A stretch of 64,000 nucleotides of DNA. Origin: Roseibium marinum (GTDB taxonomy: Bacteria > Pseudomonadota > Alphaproteobacteria > Rhizobiales > Stappiaceae). Position numbers and translations under genes: made by a program. The notes beneath the pieces are model-generated. The model was not told the origin of the DNA. It did not search any database and saw only the letters and a program-made list of their open reading frames with translations. The stretch covers positions 336,077 to 400,076 of the forward strand of contig NZ_PPCN01000003.1 in the NCBI RefSeq assembly GCF_002906165.1, read 5' to 3'. Of this stretch, positions 37,076-44,031 are shown piece by piece. Position 1 is the stretch's first letter; each line of letters begins with the position of its first letter.

Positions 37076-37103
37076 AAAAAAAGGGCGGCCCAAACGGCCG
37101 CCC
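37076..37103 (-). terminator. Strong intrinsic terminator on the minus strand, in the leader of the ABC operon
   Basis: GGGCGGCC (minus-strand reading) pairs over 8 bp (plus positions 37083-37090 with 37096-37103, 5-base loop) and is followed on the minus strand by seven Ts (plus A-run 37076-37082). It faces the binding-protein gene but stops 280 bases before it, so it either ends a small RNA or attenuates the operon. The flanking A-run on the other side gives some plus-strand symmetry. Confidence 0.8.
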
Positions 37104-37200
37104 AAAAAAAACACTACAGCTAAAAAGTTGATCGAATGCCGGTTGCAGGAATGCGGGAATCCCTTAAACGCAACCGGAAAACTGCCCGCCGAAACTTGAA
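37076..37200 (-). ncRNA. Candidate small RNA or attenuator leader
   Basis: Upstream of the orphan terminator on the minus strand is a second hairpin: CCGGTTGC (37139-37146) pairs with GCAACCGG (37170-37177), with a GGGAATCCC mini-stem inside. Hairpin, single-stranded spacer, then terminator is the usual plan of a bacterial sRNA. No protein gene could use this terminator on this strand. The 5' end is a guess. No known riboswitch motif was recognised. The remaining gap (36794-37371) is otherwise without a gene. Confidence 0.4.
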
Positions 37201-37371
37201 AAGAATGCCCCGATCAACAGTCCAATACGATCAATAGTTGTTTACAGGGTGTATACATTAGGTGCATGGTCCATTTGGGCTATGCAGTAATAAAACCGTC
37301 AACTGAAGGATTGGTGTCAAGCCATCTGAGTCCGTGACCCGGGATATTTAACATCGGGCCTTGGGGGTATC

Positions 37372-38523
37372 GTGGGCGTTGCCGCGGAAAAATATTTACA
37401 CCTCTCGAATCTTGCCGTTGCAGCGGCGATGGATCCGGACTGCTGGCAGCAGCTTCTTGACGAAATGGGACAGGCCATCGGTACGCACGTTTGTACCCAG
37501 CTCATCGGCTATGACCAGCTTACCAAGGCAGCGCCGCTTGCCTATACCTCGGGCTACGATCCGGATCTTTTGAAGCTTTACGAGGCCCACTACGCCGACA
37601 AGAACCCGTTCGCGGCCAATTTCGGAAAATGCGCGGTCGGTGGGGCCATTGCCGCCGACCAGCTCTGCACGCCGGAGCGATTGAAGAAAACCGGGTTCTA
37701 CGCGGATATCATCCGTCCGCATGAGGATATCTACGGCGGCGGCGGCTCAATGCTCGCCCGCGATTCAAGCCGGATGGTCCTGATAGGTGGAAATCTGCGG
37801 GCGAAGGACCGCGACAAATACGAGCGCGAATGGCTCCGTCTTTGCGAAACATTGACGCCGATTATCCGCCAGTCGCTGGAAATCAGCCGCGCGATCTCCG
37901 GACTTTCCTTTGAGAAATGGGCGGCCGAGCAGCATATGCTCGGTGCGGATACGGCGATATTTGTCGTGGATCCAGCCATGACGATCCACCATGCTTGCCG
38001 CGAGGCGCAAAAGATGCTGGACAAGGGAACCCCGGTGGGCAGCGGGTTCAATCGCCGTCTTCGGTTCTGTTTCGATGAGGACCAAAGGCAGTTCGCAACT
38101 CTGTGCCGGCTCCAGCTCAAGGGAAATCAGAATATCTTCAAAAGCTGGCGCGTCACCGACGGCAGCGGACAGGGTTGGACCTGTCGGCTTATGGGCCTGC
38201 GCATGGGTGAACTGGACTGGTCTCCCTTCGCGGGCTTTTTGACAAAATCGATCACGACCATCCTGCTGGCGATCAAGAAGGATGTCAGCCCCATATCCAT
38301 TCAGGAAAAAATGCAGACGGCTTTCGGCTTCAGTCAGGCCGAAGCCCAGGCGGCACTGCTGCTGGCGGACGGTCTGACACTCGCGGAAATCGCGCGAACC
38401 CGCCAGGTCAGCATTTATACAGTACGGAACCAGATCAAGGCTGCCCTGTCGAAATCCGGATGCCGGCGCCAAAGCGAACTCGTCCGGAAAACCGAGCAAA
38501 TGCGGCTGCAGGGCGGCTGGTAG
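37372..38523 (+). CDS. LuxR family (helix-turn-helix) transcriptional regulator
   Basis: 383-aa regulator. Residues about 325-375 form the GerE/LuxR helix-turn-helix (FGFSQAEAQAALLLADGLTLAEIA, then SIYTVRNQIKAALSKSGC). The N-terminal 300 residues match no sensor domain I recognise; they are not an autoinducer-binding domain by eye. GTG start with CTTGGGGG upstream. It is divergent from the eight-gene catabolic unit and could regulate it or the adenylate cyclase that follows. Confidence 0.85.
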   Translation: MGVAAEKYLHLSNLAVAAAMDPDCWQQLLDEMGQAIGTHVCTQLIGYDQLTKAAPLAYTSGYDPDLLKLYEAHYADKNPFAANFGKCAVGGAIAADQLCTPERLKKTGFYADIIRPHEDIYGGGGSMLARDSSRMVLIGGNLRAKDRDKYEREWLRLCETLTPIIRQSLEISRAISGLSFEKWAAEQHMLGADTAIFVVDPAMTIHHACREAQKMLDKGTPVGSGFNRRLRFCFDEDQRQFATLCRLQLKGNQNIFKSWRVTDGSGQGWTCRLMGLRMGELDWSPFAGFLTKSITTILLAIKKDVSPISIQEKMQTAFGFSQAEAQAALLLADGLTLAEIARTRQVSIYTVRNQIKAALSKSGCRRQSELVRKTEQMRLQGGW

Positions 38524-38706
38524 GAACAGCATAGCCGCTCGATCCGGCCGTCAATGTGCAATGCCATCGTCGTGCCGGCGATTTCACGCAATGGTCAATT
38601 TCCCGTTCCGCTTGTTGCACATTCCGGTTTGAAAGTTGAAACTCAAGATCTTCATTCAGATCCAACCGCGTTCATCTGAACGCTGGATGCTCCATACCGG
38701 ATACGC

Positions 38707-40062
38707 ATGAGCTCTTTTCGCGATACCTTGTACTACATTTTCCGGGGCGGCCCGCCGGACGCCGGAATTCCTGGAAGGGTGCGGGCGGAAATCCGGTCCA
38801 GCGAAGCGACTTCGGAGCGGCTGATCGGCTGGGTCCAGCTGGGGCTGGTGCTTTTCTTTTCGACCCTTTATGCGATTGCCCCGAGGGCGGAGGGCTCGGC
38901 CGGGTTCAATTTTGTCCCCATCGCTCTTGGTATCTATTTCCTTTTCACTGTGCTGCGGCTGTTCCTGTCCTACAGGTTCGAACTGCCGAACTGGTATCTG
39001 CTGGTCTCGATCGGCGTCGATATGGCGCTTCTGGTCGGGCTGATATTTTCCTTCCACATTCAGTATGGCCAGCACCCGACATTTTATCTCAAGACGCCGA
39101 CCCTGATGTATGTGTTCATATTTATCGCCTTGCGGGCTCTCAGGTTTGACCCGCGCTTTGTTCTGACCACGGGCCTCGCCGCGGTCGCGGGCTGGCTCGG
39201 GTTGGTTTTTTATGCGGTTCTGGCGGACATGGACCACATGCGGGTGACCCGCAACTACGTGGAGTATCTGACCGGGAACACCATCCTGATCGGGGCGGAA
39301 CTCGACAAGACAATGGTCATCTTCGCGGTGACGGTCATTCTCTCCGTCGCGCTCTATCGCGGGCGTTCGATGCTCTTCGAGGCCACCCGCGACCATGCGG
39401 CGGCAATGGATCTGCGCAGGTTTTTCGCTCCCGAGGTCGCCGCGTCGATCACCGGAGCGGATACGCAACTTCAGGCCGGAGAGGGCAGTCTGCGGGAAGC
39501 CGCGATCCTCTATGCCGACATTCGGGCCTTTACCGCCACATCCGCCGGTTTGCCACCGGAGGCTGTTCTGGCGGTCCTCGCGGAGTATCAGAACCTCGCG
39601 GTTGACGTGATCAATCAGGAGGGTGGGCGTGTCGACAAGTTTCTGGGGGACGGCATCCTGGCGACCTTCGGCGCCATTCAGCCATCGACGACCTTCGCCG
39701 CCGACGCGCTGCGGGCAGCCACACGCCTGATTGAAACTGTCGACGCGAGCCAGCAACGGTTTTCGGCGGCCGGCTGGCCCGGCTCCCTGAGGGTCGGCAC
39801 GGCGGTCGCCGCCGGAAAGGTCACCGCCGGGGTGATCGGATCGAAGTCCAGGCTGGAATTCACCGTCATCGGCGATGCGGTCAACCGGGCTGCGAAGCTG
39901 GAAGACGCCAACAAGGTGCAGAACACGAAGGGTTTGACCGACAAAGCCACCTGGGATCTGGCTCGCGCGCAAGGCTTGCGGATGCCTCTGATCGAGGAGC
40001 GGCCCGGCGCCGATGTGCCGGGCCTGACGCAACCGCTCGATCTGGTCGTCCTGTACCGCTGA
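38707..40062 (+). CDS. Membrane-bound class III adenylate/guanylate cyclase
   Basis: 451 aa: an N-terminal membrane domain of about six helices (residues 35-235), then a class III cyclase catalytic domain from about 250. Metal aspartates are in YADIRAFTATSAG and GRVDKFLGDGILATFG; the transition-state region is EFTVIGDAVNRAAKLED. No HAMP segment is obvious. It would make cAMP or cGMP at the inner membrane and could feed the cNMP-binding protein at 21133, though they are 17 kb apart. Confidence 0.92.
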   Translation: MSSFRDTLYYIFRGGPPDAGIPGRVRAEIRSSEATSERLIGWVQLGLVLFFSTLYAIAPRAEGSAGFNFVPIALGIYFLFTVLRLFLSYRFELPNWYLLVSIGVDMALLVGLIFSFHIQYGQHPTFYLKTPTLMYVFIFIALRALRFDPRFVLTTGLAAVAGWLGLVFYAVLADMDHMRVTRNYVEYLTGNTILIGAELDKTMVIFAVTVILSVALYRGRSMLFEATRDHAAAMDLRRFFAPEVAASITGADTQLQAGEGSLREAAILYADIRAFTATSAGLPPEAVLAVLAEYQNLAVDVINQEGGRVDKFLGDGILATFGAIQPSTTFAADALRAATRLIETVDASQQRFSAAGWPGSLRVGTAVAAGKVTAGVIGSKSRLEFTVIGDAVNRAAKLEDANKVQNTKGLTDKATWDLARAQGLRMPLIEERPGADVPGLTQPLDLVVLYR

Positions 40063-40219
40063 TCCGCAGCCGCGTTGTAACCGCCGCCGCGAAGGGGGCT
40101 GACGACGAAGCAAACAAGCTTGACCGGGACGTCAATCTCGGTCACCTTGCGCGCAGTTTGACTTAACCGTCAATAGGATGGATTTAATCCACTGTTTTCA
40201 ATGGATTGTGGAGGTTAAA

Positions 40220-40987
40220 ATGAAGCTGGATTCGACTCTCTCGGCCATCGTGACCGGAGGTGCGTCAGGCCTTGGCGCCGCAACGGCCCGCATGCTTGCC
40301 TCCGAAGGTGTCAAGGTGACCCTTTTTGACCGCAATGCCGAACAGGGGGAGACGGTTGCCGCCGACATCGGCGGGCTGTTCGCCGATGTCGACGTGACCG
40401 ATCAGGCCAGCGTGGAAGCCGGCTTTGAAAAGGCGCGCGCCACCCATGGCCAGGAACGTATTCTGGTCAATTGCGCCGGGATCGCGCCGGTCGCAAAAAC
40501 GACGTCCCGGGGTGAAGCGCATCCGATGGATATGTTCGAGAAGGTGATCGCGGTCAATCTGGTCGGCTCTTTCCGCTGCCTGTCGATCGCGGCGACGGGC
40601 ATGGTGGAACTTGAGCCGTGTACCGCTGACGGCGGACGGGGCGTGATCGTATCGACTGCTTCGGTTGCCGCCTTTGACGGTCAGGTCGGCCAGGTCGCTT
40701 ATGCGGCTTCCAAGGCAGGGATCGCCGGAATGACATTGCCGGTTGCGCGGGATCTTTCCAGATCCGGCATCCGGGTGATGACCATCGCCCCCGGCATTTT
40801 CGAAACGCCGATGCTGCTCGGACTTTCGCAGGAGGTGCAGGATTCACTGGGCCAACAGGTGCCGTTTCCCTCCCGTCTCGGCAAGGCGTCTGAATACGCG
40901 CAGCTCGTCAGAAGCATTTGTGAAAACGATATGCTGAATGGCGAAACCATCCGCCTGGACGGCGCCATCCGCATGGCCCCCAGGTAA
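40220..40987 (+). CDS. SDR family NAD(P)-dependent oxidoreductase, 3-hydroxyacyl-CoA dehydrogenase type 2-like
   Basis: Short-chain dehydrogenase of 255 aa. Cofactor motif VTGGASGLGAATARML, acidic FDRNA after strand 2 (NAD preference), NCAG, and catalytic YAASK with the upstream Ser (STASVAAF). The overall pattern (AFDGQVGQVAYAASKAGI, TIAPGIFETPML, VPFPSRLGKASEYA) is that of the HSD10-like 3-hydroxyacyl-CoA dehydrogenases. ATG 40220 has GGAGG upstream; an in-frame ATG at 40178 lacks one. A beta-oxidation-type role is inferred. Confidence 0.92.
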   Translation: MKLDSTLSAIVTGGASGLGAATARMLASEGVKVTLFDRNAEQGETVAADIGGLFADVDVTDQASVEAGFEKARATHGQERILVNCAGIAPVAKTTSRGEAHPMDMFEKVIAVNLVGSFRCLSIAATGMVELEPCTADGGRGVIVSTASVAAFDGQVGQVAYAASKAGIAGMTLPVARDLSRSGIRVMTIAPGIFETPMLLGLSQEVQDSLGQQVPFPSRLGKASEYAQLVRSICENDMLNGETIRLDGAIRMAPR

Positions 40988-41053
40988 AAAGCGACCGGCG
41001 GTGCGCACGTGCCGCGCCGCCGGGGACCGCAAGACCTTTTAAGCAGGCCGGTT

Positions 41054-41443
41054 TCAGGTCCTGTAGCTCACCACTTCGAATTCGATGCCGTCGTCATCGT
41101 GGAAATAGAACCGCCGACCGGGTTCGTAATCGCCGTGATTGACCGTCTCATAGCCACCGGCCTTGATGCGCGTTTCCGTTTCGTCCAGATCGTCGACGAC
41201 CACCGCGATGTGATTGAGCCCGCCGTGCTGGCTGTAGCTGTCTCCCGCCACCCGCGTGGTTGCATCGGGTGGCGAATAGGCGGCGACATAGCTGCTGTCA
41301 TTGCCGATATGATAGGTCGTCCCGCCGCCGAGGCTGGCGCCTTTCCAGCGGATCTTCCAGCCGAACCAGTCTTCCAGCCGTTTCGCGGTCGCCGCGGGAT
41401 CGCTCACCGTGACGTTCACATGTTCCAGGAATGCGGTGCTCAT
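41054..41443 (-). CDS. VOC family (glyoxalase/dioxygenase superfamily) protein
   Basis: 129-aa vicinal-oxygen-chelate protein with EHVNVTVSDPAATAKRLEDWFG at the N-terminus and HIAVVVDDLDETETRIKAGG then RRFYFHDDDGIEFEVV at the C-terminus, giving the paired beta-alpha-beta-beta-beta modules and metal His/Glu positions. AAAGGAC lies 6 bases before the ATG. Its promoter carries a SoxR box, so it should be induced by redox-cycling compounds. Confidence 0.88.
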   Translation of the reverse strand: MSTAFLEHVNVTVSDPAATAKRLEDWFGWKIRWKGASLGGGTTYHIGNDSSYVAAYSPPDATTRVAGDSYSQHGGLNHIAVVVDDLDETETRIKAGGYETVNHGDYEPGRRFYFHDDDGIEFEVVSYRT

Positions 41444-41490
41444 GAGGTGTCCTTTCAAGGTTTGACTCAAACAGGACACCTGAGATAATA

Positions 41491-41508
41491 CCTCAAGTTA
41501 AGTTGAGG
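41491..41508. promoter_or_regulatory. SoxR operator within a divergent promoter
   Basis: CCTCAAGTTAAGTTGAGG differs at one base from the palindromic soxS operator of E. coli (CCTCAAGTTAACTTGAGG). Read leftward it sits between TTGACC (-35) and TATCTC (-10) with the 19-base spacer characteristic of MerR-type activation, exactly as at soxS. It lies just upstream of the soxR start and upstream of the VOC gene, so it should activate the VOC gene and repress soxR. Confidence 0.85.
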
Positions 41509-41529
41509 TCAAGAGGGGAGGCCGGAATT

Positions 41530-42057
41530 TTGAAGAAGCCCATCAGGGCCGGCGATCTCACCATTGGCGACCTGGCGGATCGCACCGGCCTTTCCGTGTC
41601 CGCCATCCGGTTCTACGAAGAAAAGGGCCTCGTCCATCCGACCCGCAATTCCGGTGGCCAGCGCCGTTTCATGCGTGCGGATATCCGCCGCCTTTCCTTT
41701 GTCCTTGTGGCGCAGGAATTCGGGTTTTCCATCGCCGAAATCGCCGAGCAACTGAAATTGCTTCCGGACGGCAGGGCTCCGACAAAGGCGGACTGGACAC
41801 GCATCAGCAGGCAGTTCCGCACGCATCTGGACCGGCGGATCGACCGCATGAAGGCGCTCAGGGACAAGCTGGACGCCTGTATCGGCTGTGGGTGTCTGTC
41901 TTTGAAAAGCTGCCGGCTGTACAACGCCGGTGACGCAGCCGCCCGGCACGGCCGGGGCCCGCGATATCTGCTGGGCGATCGGTCCGACTATATCGAGCCG
42001 GAGGGAGAAGAAGGTGCCGAAAGCAGGAATTTGAGCGGGAAACGCTCTGGAGCGTAA
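41530..42057 (+). CDS. soxR: Redox-sensitive transcriptional activator SoxR
   Basis: MerR-family [2Fe-2S] regulator (about 175 aa). DNA-binding region LTIGDLADRTGLSVSAIRFYEEKGL, a coiled dimerisation helix, then the SoxR cluster motif C-IGC-G-CLSLKS-C (CX2CXCX5C, all four cysteines present). I chose the TTG at 41530 with GGGAGG 8 bases upstream; the in-frame TTG at 41503 lies inside the operator. The C-terminal tail of about 45 residues is longer than in E. coli. Ends at a strong terminator. Confidence 0.93.
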   Translation: MKKPIRAGDLTIGDLADRTGLSVSAIRFYEEKGLVHPTRNSGGQRRFMRADIRRLSFVLVAQEFGFSIAEIAEQLKLLPDGRAPTKADWTRISRQFRTHLDRRIDRMKALRDKLDACIGCGCLSLKSCRLYNAGDAAARHGRGPRYLLGDRSDYIEPEGEEGAESRNLSGKRSGA

Positions 42058-42065
42058 GGAAATAT

Positions 42066-42094
42066 ATGCGCGCCGGAAACCCGGCGCGCATTTT
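42066..42094 (+). terminator. Rho-independent terminator of soxR
   Basis: TGCGCGCCGG (42067-42076) pairs perfectly with CCGGCGCGCA (42081-42090), loop AAAC, followed by TTTT. On the minus strand it is preceded by ATATATG and lacks a T-run, so it mainly serves soxR. Confidence 0.85.
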
Positions 42095-42121
42095 CCGTTT
42101 TGGTAGCGTGATCCCGTCAGC

Positions 42122-42379
42122 TCACCGGTTATCCGGTTGTGATCGTACCCGTCTCAGACCCAGTTCGGTGATCTTGTAGGGGCCGCTGTTTCTGGACGCG
42201 ATCAGACGATTGTATTTCAGTTTGCGGAACAGGCGCACGGAGCAGCCTCCCCAGTACCATCCGTCCCGCGTGACGGTGTCTTGTTTGACGATGCGGCCGT
42301 TCTCGTCCTTTTCCACGAGAATGCAGCCGCCTTGAGCCAGCAGGTGCAGGACCCGCTGTTCGGCTTTGGAAATGTCCAT
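42122..42379 (-). CDS. YjhX family protein (UPF0386)
   Basis: 85-aa winged-helix-like protein matching E. coli YjhX along its length: MDISKAEQRVLHLLAQGG start, GWYWGGCSVRLFRKLK in the middle, and the family-typical ending RRVRSQPDNR. YjhX has been proposed as a toxin, but no antitoxin-like partner is seen beside this copy, so a stand-alone role is likely. Convergent with soxR. Confidence 0.85.
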   Translation of the reverse strand: MDISKAEQRVLHLLAQGGCILVEKDENGRIVKQDTVTRDGWYWGGCSVRLFRKLKYNRLIASRNSGPYKITELGLRRVRSQPDNR

Positions 42380-42613
42380 TGAATTTTGAGAAGTCCGATT
42401 TCGAATGCAGATCGGCAGTCACCGCAGCAAGTCGCATGCGGTGCTGATGTGCATCGCCCGGCTGTGTTCAGCCGGGTATTACCGGGTCTCGCGTGATCCG
42501 CGCATAAAGCCTCTCAAATGGGTGAGATGCCTCTACCATGCACAAGGGGGGTAGGCAATGCGGCAAAATGTGAATTGGACATGGGGAAGGTCACAGCGTG
42601 ACAATTGCACCGG

Positions 42614-42868
42614 TCAGCTGCACTCCGCCGGCCAGTAGCCGTTTCCGGGATTGCGGGAGACGGCGATCGCGTTGACATCGCTTGACCCGCAGGTGCCGCA
42701 GGTGAGGGTCTTGCTCAACGCTGAAACCTTCTTGTCACCGGAAAATCTGGAGGCGTTCATATATCGGAACCGGCCGCAGCAGTCGCAAAGGATCGCAAGT
42801 CTGCGATCGGATTTACTCAAAGCTTCCACGGTGGGGTCGTCGGCTTCAATAGATGTAAGTAATGACAT
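42614..42868 (-). CDS. Small hypothetical protein with two CxxC pairs
   Basis: 84 aa. ILCDCCGRFRYMNASRF and LTCGTCGSSDV provide two CxxC pairs about 30 residues apart, a zinc-ribbon arrangement. No family recognised. The next 297 bases upstream (42869-43165) are AT-rich and non-coding except for a terminator-like hairpin. Confidence 0.6.
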   Translation of the reverse strand: MSLLTSIEADDPTVEALSKSDRRLAILCDCCGRFRYMNASRFSGDKKVSALSKTLTCGTCGSSDVNAIAVSRNPGNGYWPAECS

Positions 42869-43117
42869 ATGTATTAAATCTTATCTAATAGATAAAGAGT
42901 TCGCTGAAAGCAGATCTTATTATTTGCTTTCCAAGGAGAGAGTAACACAAGGATGCGGAAAATAAAATGACAATATTAAGGTGAGTACCTATTCATGTTG
43001 TTGAATATGCGTATATATTTTCAGGGTTTTTTCCGGATGATGTAGTATTTTGACCTATTGGTCCAAGATAAACGCGAAAATACTGTAACAATTTGTCGCG
43101 CCCCCCGTATGTGTCCT

Positions 43118-43139
43118 GAGGCGAAAGGCCTCGCTTTTT
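43118..43139 (+). terminator. Orphan terminator-like hairpin
   Basis: GAGGC (43118-43122) pairs with GCCTC (43128-43132), followed by GC and TTTTT. No plus-strand gene precedes it since soxR is terminated 1 kb earlier, so it may end a short RNA from the AT-rich region or act in the leader of the gene at 43166. A run of six Cs lies 16 bases before it. Confidence 0.5.
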
Positions 43140-43165
43140 CATGTGGCCGATTGTAAGAGGAGTCC

Positions 43166-43483
43166 ATGACGATGCTCTCTGACACTTGGCTCGATCTCTT
43201 TGGACTATCGGGTCTTTTCAATCCGTTTGCACTTCTTATCGGCGCATATCTTGGTTGGCGCGCGGATCAGCCGCAAAAGCTCTGGATTGCCGGCTTTGCC
43301 GCGGCCGCTTTGTCCCTGATACTTGAAGCCGCCGTTGGAATGCTGCAGTTGCCGCTGCCGATCTCGCAGGATGCTGGCGCCCTGGCAATGTTTCCGTTCA
43401 GGTTTACGGGCGGCCTGCTGGCCGGCGGGCTGGCCTATTGGGTCCACAGCAAAAAGAAACGGGCCTCCTCTGACCGCGGTTGA
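43166..43483 (+). CDS. Small hypothetical membrane protein
   Basis: 105 aa with three hydrophobic segments (around NPFALLIGAYLGW, IAGFAAAALSLILEAAVGML and FTGGLLAGGLAYWVH) and a basic C-terminus KKKRASS. GAGGAG lies before the ATG. No family recognised; conserved small inner-membrane proteins of this layout are common in Rhizobiales. Confidence 0.65.
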   Translation: MTMLSDTWLDLFGLSGLFNPFALLIGAYLGWRADQPQKLWIAGFAAAALSLILEAAVGMLQLPLPISQDAGALAMFPFRFTGGLLAGGLAYWVHSKKKRASSDRG

Positions 43484-43516
43484 TATCGTCATACGGCCTG
43501 ATGGCCCGTTACCAGG

Positions 43517-43768
43517 CTAATCGTCGGTCCAGCTGTTGAAAAGGGACGCGTTCGGGCAATTGGGCAATGCCTTGTCAGCCCCTTCCGGGTGATCGTTCAG
43601 CCACTTCTTGCAGGTCTCCGTCTCCGTGCAGTATATGCAGCGGTAGGCTGCGGACCGCAGGGCCTGGTCGGCTTGCATTCCCACAGGAACATGCTTCATC
43701 GCCCCGATGGTTTCGAGCATTCTTCCCATCAGTTCGGCGCGTTCGTTGAGGCGCTTCATCCAGTTCAC
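43517..43768 (-). CDS. DUF6455-like small cysteine protein
   Basis: 83 aa. The C-terminal half has the pattern ALRSAAYRCIYCTETETCKKWL...LPNCPNASLFNSW: a CxxC, a further Cys-Lys-Lys-Trp and a final NCPN, as in alphaproteobacterial DUF6455 proteins. The cysteines suggest metal or cluster binding. GTG start with GGAGAG 5 bases upstream. Function unknown. Confidence 0.75.
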   Translation of the reverse strand: MNWMKRLNERAELMGRMLETIGAMKHVPVGMQADQALRSAAYRCIYCTETETCKKWLNDHPEGADKALPNCPNASLFNSWTDD

Positions 43769-44031
43769 GTTCGCTCTCCTCTGCCGGACGGATATGAAGG
43801 TGAATCCGTTGGATCAACCCGCATTCGCATTGAGCCACGGGAACGCAGTGCGCGCGCGGCCTTCTGTTGGTTCGACCGGCGGCATCCGGCCTTTCCCGGT
43901 TGAAAGCCGAACTCTGCATGATCCGCCCGGCCGAAGCCTTGATCAGCGTCAAGTCTGGGCAAGCAATCCCAAACCGGCCATACTCGCCATTCTCGAATCT
44001 CTGACTGTGCGAAACACCCGGGAATGGTGTG

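Noticed and set aside
36794..37371. Possible TPP riboswitch before the NMT1/THI5-like binding protein
   Set aside because: No thi-box sequence was found on the minus strand; only the hairpin/terminator pair is present.
37372..38523. Quorum-sensing LuxR with partner synthase
   Set aside because: The N-terminal domain does not show the autoinducer-binding pattern and no LuxI-like gene is in the window.
41503..41529. Longer soxR start at TTG 41503
   Set aside because: It falls inside the SoxR operator and lacks a ribosome site; TTG 41530 has GGGAGG correctly placed.
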